Assembly: GCF_029870595.1 (NCBI RefSeq)
Contig: NZ_JAPDIR010000025.1
Coordinates: 1 to 49,218 of the forward strand
Direction of reading: 5' to 3'
Length of the DNA stretch: 49,218 nt
From: Sphingomonas sp. CBMAI 2297
GTDB taxonomy: Bacteria > Pseudomonadota > Alphaproteobacteria > Sphingomonadales > Sphingomonadaceae
The notes under the pieces: model-generated
Told to the model about the DNA's origin: nothing
What the model saw: the letters and a program-made list of their open reading frames with translations, nothing else
The model's database searches: none
Shown here: positions 40,930 through 49,218 of the stretch, piece after piece
How positions within the stretch are numbered: position 1 is the stretch's first letter
How the letters are laid out: each line of letters begins with the position of its first letter
Translations under genes and position numbers: made by a program

Positions 40930-43697
40930 CAGAATTGAGTCCCCACATTGAAGGTTACAAGCTTGGTGTCGTCGCCCTTTGCATGGAGCAACGTCTTGGC
41001 CACATCGATACGCAGCGGGCCGAAGGGCGAATTCCAGTTCACGCCGAAGCCGATCGACAGACGCGGCGAAGCGGTGTCGCCGACATAGCGCTCGAAGAAG
41101 GGCGCGATCGGCTGATTGGCGATGGCATTGATCGAGGTACCGACGCACGGCGCGGTCGCGCTCGCCGCGTAACCGACCTTGCAGGTCGTGTAATAGCCCG
41201 AATAGGTCGGGTCGGACCCGCTCACGATGTAGAGCTGATTGCCCGCCGAATCCTTGATGAAGTTGTCCTTGGGCAGCAGCGTCGGCGAACCGTCCTTGTT
41301 GTACAGCAGGTTGCCGTTGGTATCCGTCGCCTGAGCGAACTCGATCGTCTTGCCCGGGCGAGTGATGTTGAACAGGCTGCCCGCCATGATGAAGATCGAC
41401 GGGCGCAGGCCCATCTCGGCGGCGCCGGCGCCCAGCGGAATCTCCAGCTCGGCCTTGGTGAGGTAATAGGCCTTGCCGCCGATCGCGTCGTCGACGATCT
41501 GGTCGCGATCGGTGACCAGCAGCTGCGTGCCCGTGGTCGGATCGCCGGTATAGTTGATGCGCTGGACGCGCGGGCCGACGCCGCGGATGTCGAAGCCGCG
41601 GAACTGCGGCTCGCCCAGATAGAAGCGATCGGTGATGCGCACCGGATCGATGCCCGGGCCGCTCGCCTTCTCCAGGCTGTGGATGAGGCCGCCCTCGGCC
41701 GAAACCGATGCGATGAAGCCGCCGCCGACGTTCCAATATTTGTCGGCATTGGCGCGCGCGCGCAGATAGCGCACGTCGCCGGCCAGGCCGGCAAAGTCGC
41801 CGCTCACCGACAGGCGCTGGCCGCGGGTCGGGCGGATGCGGCTGTTCAGGCTGTCATAGGTCAGCGTCAGGCCGACCAGCGACGTGATGCGATTGCCCAC
41901 CGCCTCGCAATAATAGCGGCCGGCCTTGAGCGGATCGCAGACGCCGTTCGTGTAGAAGCTCGCCTTGTCGAGCGTCACATTGTCCTGGGCGAGATAATAG
42001 CGGCCCGACAGCGTCCAATATTCGGTCAGCGGCACGCCGGCGACGATCTGGAAGCCGGTCGAGACCTGGCTGTAGGTCGTCGAGCGGTCCGAGCCGATAT
42101 AGTTGAACGCGTTATAGTCGCGACGGAAGATCGTGCCGCCCAGCGCGATGTTCTTGTCGAACAGATAGGGCTCGGTGAAGCCCAGCTCGACCGACTTGGA
42201 ATAGGTCGAATAGTCGACCGAGGCCGACACGGTCTGGCCCATGCCGCGGAAGTTGCGCTGGCGGATCGAGGCCTGGAGGATGAACTGCTCGAGGCTCGAG
42301 AAGCCGGCCGACAGCGTCAGCTCGCCATTGGCGCGCTCTTCCACATTGGCCTTGAGCACGATGCGGTCCGGCGCCGAGCCCTCGACGCGCTCGATCTCGA
42401 ACTTGTCCTGGAAATAGCCGAGCGAGTTGATGCGGTCCTGCGAACGCTTGACCAGGAAGGTGTTGAAGGCGTCGCCCTCGGCCACGCGGAACTCGCGGCG
42501 GATCACCTTGTCCTGGGTCTGGCGGTTGCCGGTGATCTCGATGCGCTCGATATAGGTGCGATTGGCTTCCGCGATGTGGAAGTTCATCGCCATGGTCAGC
42601 GTGTCCTTGTCACGCTGGAACTCGGGGCGCACATCGGCAAAGGCATAGCCCGCGATGCCGGCGGTCTCGCTCAGCTGCTCGACCGTGTCTTCGACGGCCT
42701 TGGCGTTATACCATTGGCCTTCCTTGATGCTGAGCGCCGCGGCGAGCCGCTTGTCGTCAAAGTCGCGGATCGCGCTGTCGACGCTCACCGGGCCGAATTT
42801 GTAGCGCGGGCCTTCCTCCACCACATAGGTGATGATGAAGTCCTTCTTGTCCGGCGTCAGCTCGGCCACGGCCGAGATCACGCGGAAATCGGCATAGCCG
42901 TTGGTCAGGTAGAACTGGCGCAGCTTCTGCTGGTCATAGGCCAGGCGATCCTGGTCGTAGCTCGTGTTCGAGCTCATCAGGTGCGTGAGGCTCGCCACCT
43001 TGGTGGCCATCTCGCCGCGCAGCTTGCTGTCGGAGAACACGGTGTTGCCGATGATGTTGATCTGGCGGACCTTGGACTTGGGGCCCTCGTGCACCTCGAA
43101 GATCACGTCGACGCGGTTCTGGTCGAGGCTGACCATCTTCGGCTCGACCACGGCGGCGAAGCGGCCCTGGCGGCGATAGAGCTCGACGATGCGCGCCACG
43201 TCGGCGCGGACCGCGGTACGCGTGAAGATCTGGCGCGGGGCCAGCTTCACTTCCTTCTTGATCTTGTCTTCCTTGAGCCGCTTGTTGCCCTCGTAGATCA
43301 CGCGGTTGATCACCGGGTTCTCGCGGATGCGGATCACCAGGTCGCCGGTCTCGACGCCTTCGATCGTCACGTCGGCGAGCAGTTCCGAGGCGAGCAGGTC
43401 CTTGATCGCCTGGTCGATCGTCTCGTTGGTATAGGCGTCGCCCACGCGCAGGCGCGTGTAGCTCATCACCGTCTCGGGCTCGATGCGCTGCGAGCCCTGG
43501 ACGCGGATCGACTTGATCGTGCGCGTCACCGGAGCGGGAACGGCGGGAGCAGGAGCGGCCTGCGCTGCCGGGGGCGTGCCGGCCGGAGCCGTCTGGGGCG
43601 CAGTCTGTGCGGCCGCCATGCCCGAGAGCATGGTGCCCGCGAGGAGGGTCGCCGTGGCGCGCGCGCCGATTTTCGTTGCCTTGATCGCAGTCACCAT
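40929..43697 (-). CDS. bamA: Outer-membrane assembly factor BamA
   Basis: 922 residues from the ATG at 43697 with GGGGTGGG upstream; a longer frame from 43748 is unlikely. Signal peptide (to about residue 30, MAAAQ) and a Pro/Ala-rich linker. Five POTRA domains (about 60-440) precede a 16-stranded barrel ending in Phe (FNVGTQF), the BAM recognition signal. The L6 motif is FRGFDIRG. A long extracellular loop near residues 790-870 carries a Cys pair (C839, C851), and another pair lies in NGVCDPLKAGRYYCEA. Assembles outer-membrane proteins. Confidence 0.96.
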   Translation of the reverse strand: MVTAIKATKIGARATATLLAGTMLSGMAAAQTAPQTAPAGTPPAAQAAPAPAVPAPVTRTIKSIRVQGSQRIEPETVMSYTRLRVGDAYTNETIDQAIKDLLASELLADVTIEGVETGDLVIRIRENPVINRVIYEGNKRLKEDKIKKEVKLAPRQIFTRTAVRADVARIVELYRRQGRFAAVVEPKMVSLDQNRVDVIFEVHEGPKSKVRQINIIGNTVFSDSKLRGEMATKVASLTHLMSSNTSYDQDRLAYDQQKLRQFYLTNGYADFRVISAVAELTPDKKDFIITYVVEEGPRYKFGPVSVDSAIRDFDDKRLAAALSIKEGQWYNAKAVEDTVEQLSETAGIAGYAFADVRPEFQRDKDTLTMAMNFHIAEANRTYIERIEITGNRQTQDKVIRREFRVAEGDAFNTFLVKRSQDRINSLGYFQDKFEIERVEGSAPDRIVLKANVEERANGELTLSAGFSSLEQFILQASIRQRNFRGMGQTVSASVDYSTYSKSVELGFTEPYLFDKNIALGGTIFRRDYNAFNYIGSDRSTTYSQVSTGFQIVAGVPLTEYWTLSGRYYLAQDNVTLDKASFYTNGVCDPLKAGRYYCEAVGNRITSLVGLTLTYDSLNSRIRPTRGQRLSVSGDFAGLAGDVRYLRARANADKYWNVGGGFIASVSAEGGLIHSLEKASGPGIDPVRITDRFYLGEPQFRGFDIRGVGPRVQRINYTGDPTTGTQLLVTDRDQIVDDAIGGKAYYLTKAELEIPLGAGAAEMGLRPSIFIMAGSLFNITRPGKTIEFAQATDTNGNLLYNKDGSPTLLPKDNFIKDSAGNQLYIVSGSDPTYSGYYTTCKVGYAASATAPCVGTSINAIANQPIAPFFERYVGDTASPRLSIGFGVNWNSPFGPLRIDVAKTLLHAKGDDTKLVTFNVGTQF

Positions 43698-43766
43698 CCC
43701 ACCCCAGTCGGAATCAAAATACCCGGCCGTCAGCCACGCGGCTTGCACCGCCCTGCACGAACCACA

Positions 43767-44900
43767 TCAGCCGATCAACCCGGCCAGACTTCTCCACACG
43801 CCGAACGCGCCGAGATCGTTGAACGTAACGAACAGCATGAGCGCGAGAATTGCGACCAAACCGCCACGATACGCCCATTCCATCACCCGCGGCTCCACCG
43901 GGCGGCGGCGAACGGCTTCCACTGCGTAGAACAGAAGATGGCCGCCATCCAGCACCGGGACTGGCAACAGGTTGATGAATCCCAGATTAATCGAAATCAG
44001 CGCGATCAGATACACGAACTCGACCGGTCCCATCGCGAGAAACTCGCCGGAGATTTTCGCGATCTTGATGGGGCCGCCCAGCTCCGTCACCGGGATTCGT
44101 CCCAGGATGATGCGCTGCAGGCCCTCGATCATGTTCCGCATGGTCCGCACGGTCTCGGACAGGCCGACGCCTGGCGCTTCCCAGAGCGCCACCGGCTTCA
44201 GTACGGTATCGCTCCGCCCGATTCCCAGCACGCCGCGGTGCGTGAGGTTGCCGAAGCGATCCTTCAGGGTCTGCGATCCGATCGTGGCGCTGATGCGCCG
44301 GGTCTGCCCGCCGCGCTGATATTCGATGCTCACCGTCTCGCCCGCGCGGATCATGGTGAACTCGGCGATGTCGAAGAAATCGCTGATCCGGCGCCCGTCT
44401 ATCGCGGTTATCCGGTCGCCCACCTGGAGCCCGGCCTTCGCCGCGACGCCATCCTCCAGGACGCTGCCGATCACCGGCGGGGTCACGGGCCGGCCGTTGA
44501 CATAGGCAAAGCCGCCCAGGATCGCGATCGCGATGAGGAAGTTCATGATCGGCCCCGCGGCGACGATGATCGCGCGCTGCCATAGCGGCTTGGCCTGGAA
44601 GGTCCGCGCCCGCTCCTGCGCCGGCAGCGAGAGCCATTCGGGCGAAGGCTGGCTGGCCGGGTTCATGTCGCCGGCGAAGCGGACATAGCCGCCCAGCGGC
44701 AGCCAGCCGAATTTCCAGCGCGTCCCGCGCCGGTCGGTGAAGCCCGCCACCTCGCGACCGAAGCCGATCGAGAACTCCTCGGCCTTCACGCCGAACCAGC
44801 GGCCCGCGAGATAATGGCCCAGCTCGTGCAGGAACACGAGCGGCCCCAGCACCAGCATGAATGCGAATATGGTGACCAGGATGCCGGGATTTTGAATCAA
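43767..44900 (-). CDS. rseP: Site-2 protease RseP
   Basis: 377 residues from a TTG at 44900, coupled to dxr by TTGA; the opening IQNPGILVTIFAFMLVLGPL matches the family start, so TTG is preferred. Zinc motif HELGH (H25-E-x-x-H29) inside the first membrane helix, a PDZ domain in the periplasmic part (about 125-200), and LDGG near residue 330. Cleaves membrane-embedded substrates such as anti-sigma factors under envelope stress. Located upstream of bamA, the classical order. Confidence 0.95.
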   Translation of the reverse strand: MIQNPGILVTIFAFMLVLGPLVFLHELGHYLAGRWFGVKAEEFSIGFGREVAGFTDRRGTRWKFGWLPLGGYVRFAGDMNPASQPSPEWLSLPAQERARTFQAKPLWQRAIIVAAGPIMNFLIAIAILGGFAYVNGRPVTPPVIGSVLEDGVAAKAGLQVGDRITAIDGRRISDFFDIAEFTMIRAGETVSIEYQRGGQTRRISATIGSQTLKDRFGNLTHRGVLGIGRSDTVLKPVALWEAPGVGLSETVRTMRNMIEGLQRIILGRIPVTELGGPIKIAKISGEFLAMGPVEFVYLIALISINLGFINLLPVPVLDGGHLLFYAVEAVRRRPVEPRVMEWAYRGGLVAILALMLFVTFNDLGAFGVWRSLAGLIG

Positions 44901-46057
44901 GCGACGCCGTCCTTCACACGCTCGCCCGCGATCCGCCTAGCCTCGGCGTCGATTGCCCAAACGGCTTCGAGGCTTTCCGGAGCGACCGGGTCATAGCGCT
45001 CAAGCGTATCGGCAGAGATTGCGGCAATTTCAAGAAAGTTGAGACAGCCCGCAAGGAAGGCCGCCACCGCCACTTCATTGGCCGCGTTCAGGATCGCCGG
45101 GCGGGCTCCCCCCGCCTCCAGCGCGGCGCGCGCCAGCCGCAATGCCGGGAAGCGCACCGGATCGGGCGCCGCGAAGTCCAGCCTTGCCATTGCCACAAAG
45201 TCGAGCGGCGGCATCGGCGTTGCCATCCGGTCGGGCCAGGCCAGCGTGTGCGCGATCGGCACGCGCATGTCCGACGGGCCCATCTGGGCGAGCACCGAAC
45301 CGTCGACATATTCCACCATCGAGTGGATAACCGACTGGCGATGCACGAGAATCTCCAGCGCTTCGTTCGCCACGGGAAAGAGCCGCGCAGCCTCGATCAG
45401 CTCGAGCCCCTTGTTCATCATCGTCGCCGAATCGACCGAGATCTTCGCGCCCATCGACCAGTTGGGATGGGCGCAGGCCTGGGCCGGAGAGACGCCGCGC
45501 ATCGCTTCCAGGTCCCAATCGCGGAACGGGCCGCCGCTTGCGGTCAGGATGATCCGCCGTACCCGCTCGGGCCGGGCGAAATCGAAGCATTGGTAGATCG
45601 CATTATGCTCCGAATCGGCGGGCAGGATCGTGGCGCCGTGGCGTCGTGCCGCCGCGGTCACCAGGTCGCCGGCCGAGACCAGAGGCTCCTTGTTGGCGAG
45701 CACCACCGTGCCGCCGCCCTCGATCGCCGCCATCGCGGAGCCCAGGCCGGCGAGCCCGACGATCGCCGCCATCGTCCAGTCGGCGCCCATCCGGGCAGCC
45801 TCGCAGACCGCCTGCGCGCCTCCCGCGGCGGCGATCCCCGTCCCCGCCAGCCGCTCCCGAAGCGCCGGCAGGCAGCTTTCATCGGCGACCACGGCGTGGC
45901 GCGCGCCGGTGCGAATCGCGGCGGCGGCCAGCTTCTCGACGTCACAATTGGCGGTGAGCGCGATCACTTCGAATCGCTCGGGCGCGCGCTCGATCAGGTC
46001 GAGCGTCGAGCTGCCCACCGATCCGGTGGCGCCCAGGATCGTGACGCTGCGCCTCAT
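44897..46057 (-). CDS. dxr: 1-deoxy-D-xylulose 5-phosphate reductoisomerase
   Basis: 386 residues from the ATG at 46057, overlapping the cdsA stop (ATGA). N-terminal NADPH motif ILGATGSVGSSTLDLI; metal/substrate motifs LPADSEHNAI, TASGGPFRDWDLE, HPNWSMGAKISVDSATMMNKGLE. Converts DXP to MEP in the non-mevalonate isoprenoid pathway, supplying precursors for undecaprenyl phosphate made by uppS in the same operon. Confidence 0.96.
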   Translation of the reverse strand: MRRSVTILGATGSVGSSTLDLIERAPERFEVIALTANCDVEKLAAAAIRTGARHAVVADESCLPALRERLAGTGIAAAGGAQAVCEAARMGADWTMAAIVGLAGLGSAMAAIEGGGTVVLANKEPLVSAGDLVTAAARRHGATILPADSEHNAIYQCFDFARPERVRRIILTASGGPFRDWDLEAMRGVSPAQACAHPNWSMGAKISVDSATMMNKGLELIEAARLFPVANEALEILVHRQSVIHSMVEYVDGSVLAQMGPSDMRVPIAHTLAWPDRMATPMPPLDFVAMARLDFAAPDPVRFPALRLARAALEAGGARPAILNAANEVAVAAFLAGCLNFLEIAAISADTLERYDPVAPESLEAVWAIDAEARRIAGERVKDGVA

Positions 46058-46830
46058 CGGACCAGCCAGAGCACCAGCAGCGCCGCCACCGGAGCCGCCG
46101 CGACCAGCCCGTCCAGCCGATCGAGCACGCCGCCATGGCCGGGCAGCAGGTTGCCCGAATCCTTCACCCCCGCCACGCGCTTCAAATGGCTCTCGAACAG
46201 GTCGCCGATCTGGGCGAGTACCGCGAGCACCGGCGTCGCCCAGGCGAGCGCGGCCGGCAGCGCGCACAGCCAGACCAGCGCGAAGGCGAACAGAGTCGCG
46301 CCCGCCATCCCGCCCAGGAACCCGGCCCAGGTCTTGTTCGGGCTGATCGCCGGGGCGAGCCTGGGCCCGCCGATCGCGCGGCCGGCGAAATAGGCGGCGC
46401 TGTCGCACGCCCAGACCAGCGCCATCGCCCAGAAGGTGAGCAACAGGCCATGCTCCGGCTGTTCGCGCAGCAGCACCAGCGCCAGGATCGGCAGGCCGAC
46501 ATAAAAGGCCCCGAATGCCAGCTGCGCGCGCCTGGTGACGATCATGAGGAAGAAGAAGGCGCCGATGATCAGGCCCAGCGCGAGGAATCCCGGGCCCGCC
46601 GCCAGGTCCGGCGCCATCGCGGCGAGCGGCACCGAGACCGCATATTGGGCGAGCCGCTTGCCCCGGAAATTCGCGCCCGCGAGCAGCGCCCACTCGCCCA
46701 TCATCAGCACGCCGGCGACGCTGACGACCAGCCAGAAGCCGAGCCCCCCCGCATAAAGCGCGGCGAAGGCCAGGCCGATCAGCACGAAGGCGACCACCAG
46801 CCGCTTCGGAAGGTCCGCGTTCTTGCTCAC
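46054..46830 (-). CDS. cdsA: Phosphatidate cytidylyltransferase
   Basis: 258 residues from a GTG at 46830 overlapping the uppS stop (GTGA). About seven membrane helices. The CdsA signature is intact near the C-terminus: ESHLKRVAGVKDSGNLLPGH followed by GGVLDRLDG. Makes CDP-diacylglycerol from CTP and phosphatidate in the inner membrane. Confidence 0.95.
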   Translation of the reverse strand: MSKNADLPKRLVVAFVLIGLAFAALYAGGLGFWLVVSVAGVLMMGEWALLAGANFRGKRLAQYAVSVPLAAMAPDLAAGPGFLALGLIIGAFFFLMIVTRRAQLAFGAFYVGLPILALVLLREQPEHGLLLTFWAMALVWACDSAAYFAGRAIGGPRLAPAISPNKTWAGFLGGMAGATLFAFALVWLCALPAALAWATPVLAVLAQIGDLFESHLKRVAGVKDSGNLLPGHGGVLDRLDGLVAAAPVAALLVLWLVR

Positions 46831-47558
46831 AGGCCCCCGAAGCGCCGCTGGCGCCGGCCATATTCGCCCAGCGCGTCCGCCAGCGCCTTCTCGTCGAAAT
46901 CCGGCCACAGCGTATCGACGAACAGGAACTCGGCATAGGCCGCCTGCCAGAGCAGGAAGTTCGACAGGCGCTGCTCGCCGGAGGTGCGGATCAGCAGGTC
47001 GAGCGGCGGCAGGTCGCCGGTGTCGAGCGCCGCCTCGAACGCCCTCTCGTCGATCGCCGCCGGATCGATCTCGCCCGACTTCGCCTTATCGGCGAGCAGC
47101 CGCGCCGCCTCGGCCAGCTCGGCCTGGGCGCCATAGTTGAGCGCGATCACCAGCGTCGGCCCCGGATTGCCCGCGGTCCGGGCGATCGCCCCGTCGATCA
47201 TCGCGACCAGATCGGGCGACAGCTTGCGCCACGCGCCGATGACGCGGAGCTTCACGCCCTCGGAGACCAGCTCGTCCAGCTCGCTCGCCAGGAAATGGCG
47301 GAGCAGGCCCATCAGGTCGCGAACCTCTTCCTCCGGCCGCCGCCAATTCTCCGAGGAGAAGGCATAGAGCGTCAGCACCTCGATGCCGAGCTTGCGCGCG
47401 GCACGGCTGATCCGCCGCACGGCCTCGACGCCCTGCTTGTGCCCGGCGATGCGCGGCAGCAGGCGCTTCTTCGCCCAGCGCCCGTTGCCGTCCATGATGA
47501 TGGCGACATGGCGCGGCGGCGCGGCGCCTTCCGACGCGGGAGCAGGCTTGGCAGCCAT
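46827..47558 (-). CDS. uppS: Undecaprenyl diphosphate synthase
   Basis: 243 residues from the ATG at 47558. Catalytic motif IIMDGNGRWAKKR (D23), ALDTGDLPPLDLLIRTSGEQ and LSNFLLWQAAYAEFLF near the C-terminus, all typical of cis-prenyltransferases. Makes C55-PP, the carrier lipid for cell-wall and surface polysaccharide synthesis. A long inverted repeat (47571-47686) separates it from frr. Confidence 0.95.
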   Translation of the reverse strand: MAAKPAPASEGAAPPRHVAIIMDGNGRWAKKRLLPRIAGHKQGVEAVRRISRAARKLGIEVLTLYAFSSENWRRPEEEVRDLMGLLRHFLASELDELVSEGVKLRVIGAWRKLSPDLVAMIDGAIARTAGNPGPTLVIALNYGAQAELAEAARLLADKAKSGEIDPAAIDERAFEAALDTGDLPPLDLLIRTSGEQRLSNFLLWQAAYAEFLFVDTLWPDFDEKALADALGEYGRRQRRFGGL

Positions 47559-47570
47559 GATGCGAACCAC

Positions 47571-47686
47571 CCCCGTCACCCTCGCGAAAGCGGCGCCCCA
47601 TCTCCTGCCGGTGCCGCGCCGCACAACCGCCGTTGTGTGACAGGCCCGCCGGAGAGATGGCGCCCCGCTTTCGCGGAGGTGACGGG
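47571..47686. repeat. 116-bp inverted-repeat element between frr and uppS
   Basis: Arms of about 38 bp at 47572-47611 and 47648-47685 are near-perfect complements (CCCGTCACC-type ends, CGCGAAAGCGG core). The loop contains a smaller hairpin (CACAAC...GTTGTG). Looks like a REP-type dispersed element; it sits inside an operon and so could also be a transcript-stability or attenuation element. Copy number unknown from this window. Confidence 0.65.
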
Positions 47687-47715
47687 AAAATACGAGGAAA
47701 AGGCGGAATCCAGGC

Positions 47716-48273
47716 TCACTTGCCGAGGATTTCCTTTTCCTTGGCGCTCGCCGCCGCGTCGATGTCGGCGATGGTGCTGTCGGTCAGCTTCTGCACCTCG
47801 GTCTCGTGGCGCTTGCGGTCGTCCTCGCCGAACAGCCCCTTCTTCTCGTCGGCCTTCAGGCTGTCATTGCCGTCGCGGCGCACGTTGCGCACCGCGATCC
47901 GGGCCTTTTCGGCATATTGGCTGGCGAGCTTGGCGAGCTCCTTGCGGCGCTCCTCGGTCAGATCGGGGATCGGCAGGCGCAGCGTCTGGCCGTCGACGAT
48001 CGGGTTGAGCCCGAGGCCCGCCGAGCGGATCGCCTTGTCCACCGGGCCGACATTGGTCTTGTCCCATACCTGCACCGAGAGCAGGCGCGGCTCGGGGGCC
48101 GAGACGGTCGCCACCTGGGTGATCGGCATGTGCGCGCCATATACCTCGACCGTCACCGGATCGAGCAGCGTCGCGCTCGCGCGGCCGGTGCGCAGGCCCG
48201 CCAGGTCATGCTTCAGCGACTCCACCGCGCCGTGCATGCGGCGCTCGAGGTCGGCCTTGTCGTATGCGGCCAT
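47716..48273 (-). CDS. frr: Ribosome recycling factor
   Basis: 185 residues from the ATG at 48273 with AAGGAG upstream. Begins DKADLERRMHGAVESLKHDL followed by GLRTGRASATLLDPVTVEVYG, the RRF signature; the ending is the usual helical bundle (RRDGNDSLKADEKKGLFGED). Splits post-termination ribosomes with EF-G. Directly after pyrH (14 bp gap). Confidence 0.97.
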   Translation of the reverse strand: MAAYDKADLERRMHGAVESLKHDLAGLRTGRASATLLDPVTVEVYGAHMPITQVATVSAPEPRLLSVQVWDKTNVGPVDKAIRSAGLGLNPIVDGQTLRLPIPDLTEERRKELAKLASQYAEKARIAVRNVRRDGNDSLKADEKKGLFGEDDRKRHETEVQKLTDSTIADIDAAASAKEKEILGK

Positions 48274-48287
48274 TATCGGCTCCTTTA

Positions 48288-49019
48288 TTATGCGTATTGG
48301 GGTTCGTTCTGAACGATGGTCGAAGTGCCTTCGCCGCGCAGCACGCGGGTGAGGTTGCCGGCATCGCGGATGTTGAACACCACGATCGGAATGTCGTTGT
48401 CGCGGCACAGGGCGACCGCGGAGGCGTCCATCACCTTCAGATTGTCCGCGAGGACACGGTCGTAACTCAGCGTATCGTAACGCTTTGCGGTCTTCACCTT
48501 CTTGGGATCGGCATCATAGACGCCATCCACCGAAGTGCCCTTGAACAGCGCGTCGCACTGCATCTCGGCCGCGCGCAGCGCCGCGGTGGTGTCGGTAGTG
48601 AAGAAGGGCAGCCCGGTGCCCGCGGCGAACAGGACCACGCGCCCCTTTTCCATGTGCCGCTCGGCGCGGCGGCGGATATAGGGCTCGCAGACCGAGGCCA
48701 TCGGGATCGCCGACTGGACGCGCGTGTCCACGCCGATCTTCTCGAGCGCGTTCTGCATCGCCAGCGCGTTCATCACCGTGGCGAGCATGCCCATGTAATC
48801 GGCGGAAGCGCGGTCGAAGCCCTGGGCCGCGCCGGCGAGCCCGCGAAAGATGTTGCCGCCGCCGACGACCATGCAGATCTCGAGGCCGCTCTCCTTGGCG
48901 TCCTTCACTTCGAGCGCCACGCGCTCGCAGGTGTCCGGATCGATGCCGAACTGTCCCTGCCCCATCAGGACCTCGCCCGAGAGTTTGAGGAGGATGCGTT
49001 TGAATCGGGGAGCGGTCAT
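48288..49019 (-). CDS. pyrH: UMP kinase
   Basis: 243 residues. Amino-acid-kinase fold: KRILLKLSGEVLMG (phosphate loop), VVGGGNIFRG, and TGLPFFTTDTTAALRAAEM; phosphorylates UMP to UDP. First gene here of the operon pyrH-frr-uppS-cdsA-dxr-rseP-bamA-skp-fabZ. tsf is expected upstream; a hairpin with a U-tract at 49112-49143 probably ends it. Confidence 0.97.
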   Translation of the reverse strand: MTAPRFKRILLKLSGEVLMGQGQFGIDPDTCERVALEVKDAKESGLEICMVVGGGNIFRGLAGAAQGFDRASADYMGMLATVMNALAMQNALEKIGVDTRVQSAIPMASVCEPYIRRRAERHMEKGRVVLFAAGTGLPFFTTDTTAALRAAEMQCDALFKGTSVDGVYDADPKKVKTAKRYDTLSYDRVLADNLKVMDASAVALCRDNDIPIVVFNIRDAGNLTRVLRGEGTSTIVQNEPQYA

Positions 49020-49111
49020 CGGAGCCTTTGGTTACGACGGATACTGGGAGCGGCGCGGACCCTAGAGGAGCGACCCCTATATGCCAAGCCGGAGTTGCGT
49101 GGATTTACCGT

Positions 49112-49143
49112 GCAAAACCGGGCCGGGCGGCGCACCCGGCCCG
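49112..49143 (-). terminator. Intrinsic terminator upstream of pyrH
   Basis: Perfect 9-bp GC stem (49119-49127 with 49135-49143, 7-nt loop) followed on the minus strand by GGTTTTGC, a short U-tract. It points at pyrH, so it most likely ends the preceding gene (expected tsf) outside the window. Confidence 0.65.
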
Positions 49144-49218
49144 CGCCTCCCCGGCCTGCCCCTTGCGGGAGGAGAGCGAAAATGCAGCGCCCGCCCCACC
49201 GTCGACACGGCCCCGAGG

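Noticed and set aside
40935..44585. A 1216-codon open frame on the plus strand across bamA and rseP
   Set aside because: Antisense of two clear genes; Arg/Ala/His/Asp-rich composition typical of shadow frames in GC-rich DNA.

Overview
The window is GC-rich, compact chromosome from an alphaproteobacterium that looks like a member of the Sphingomonadaceae (Sphingomonas-like). Three things support this. The order pyrH-frr-uppS-cdsA-dxr-rseP-bamA-skp-fabZ-rpmE lacks the lpxD and lpxA genes that usually flank fabZ, which fits sphingomonads making glycosphingolipids instead of LPS. CtrA-type sites (TTAA-N7-TTAA and near matches) are present. The mltB-rlpA-dacC-holB-metG-tatD-MBL block is typical of the group. 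No phage, IS element, rRNA or CRISPR array was seen.

1-11.5 kb: the end of a pseudouridine synthase and rsmD; a retropepsin-like exported protease and an MHS-type MFS permease; an NHL beta-propeller protein; a class C-type serine hydrolase; a PiT phosphate transporter preceded by a three-repeat Pho-box-like site; a secreted protein; a small coiled-coil protein; and the UvrD/PcrA helicase.

11.5-13.8 kb: an accessory strip with an AT-rich orphan membrane gene, a VapBC-type toxin-antitoxin pair and an HTH protein. 13.8-24.9 kb: a second serine hydrolase lacking the usual tyrosine, a glycine-zipper protein, a hemerythrin-like protein, two MFS exporters, cysK translationally coupled to one of them, a small Cys-rich exported protein behind a perfect CtrA box, a SleB-type cell-wall hydrolase, and a ydbS-ydbT-like membrane PH-domain pair.

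25.2-28.4 kb: a two-gene module of a cytoplasmic HEXXH metallopeptidase and an MBL-fold hydrolase behind an AT-rich regulatory stretch. This is the best candidate in the window for an undescribed system. 28.5-37.3 kb (minus strand): mltB, rlpA-like, dacC, a 130-bp inverted-repeat element where tmk is expected, holB, a small CtrA-box gene, then metG-tatD-MBL-small membrane protein joined by stop/start overlaps.

37.4-49.2 kb: tRNA-Ser(UGA), a TPR-like exported protein, a secreted hypothetical protein, a PilZ protein with a CtrA-like box, rpmE, and the long envelope operon pyrH to fabZ. That operon is held together by ATGA, GTGA or TTGA overlaps, ends in strong hairpins, and encodes a large Skp-like chaperone carrying a canonical EF-hand loop.
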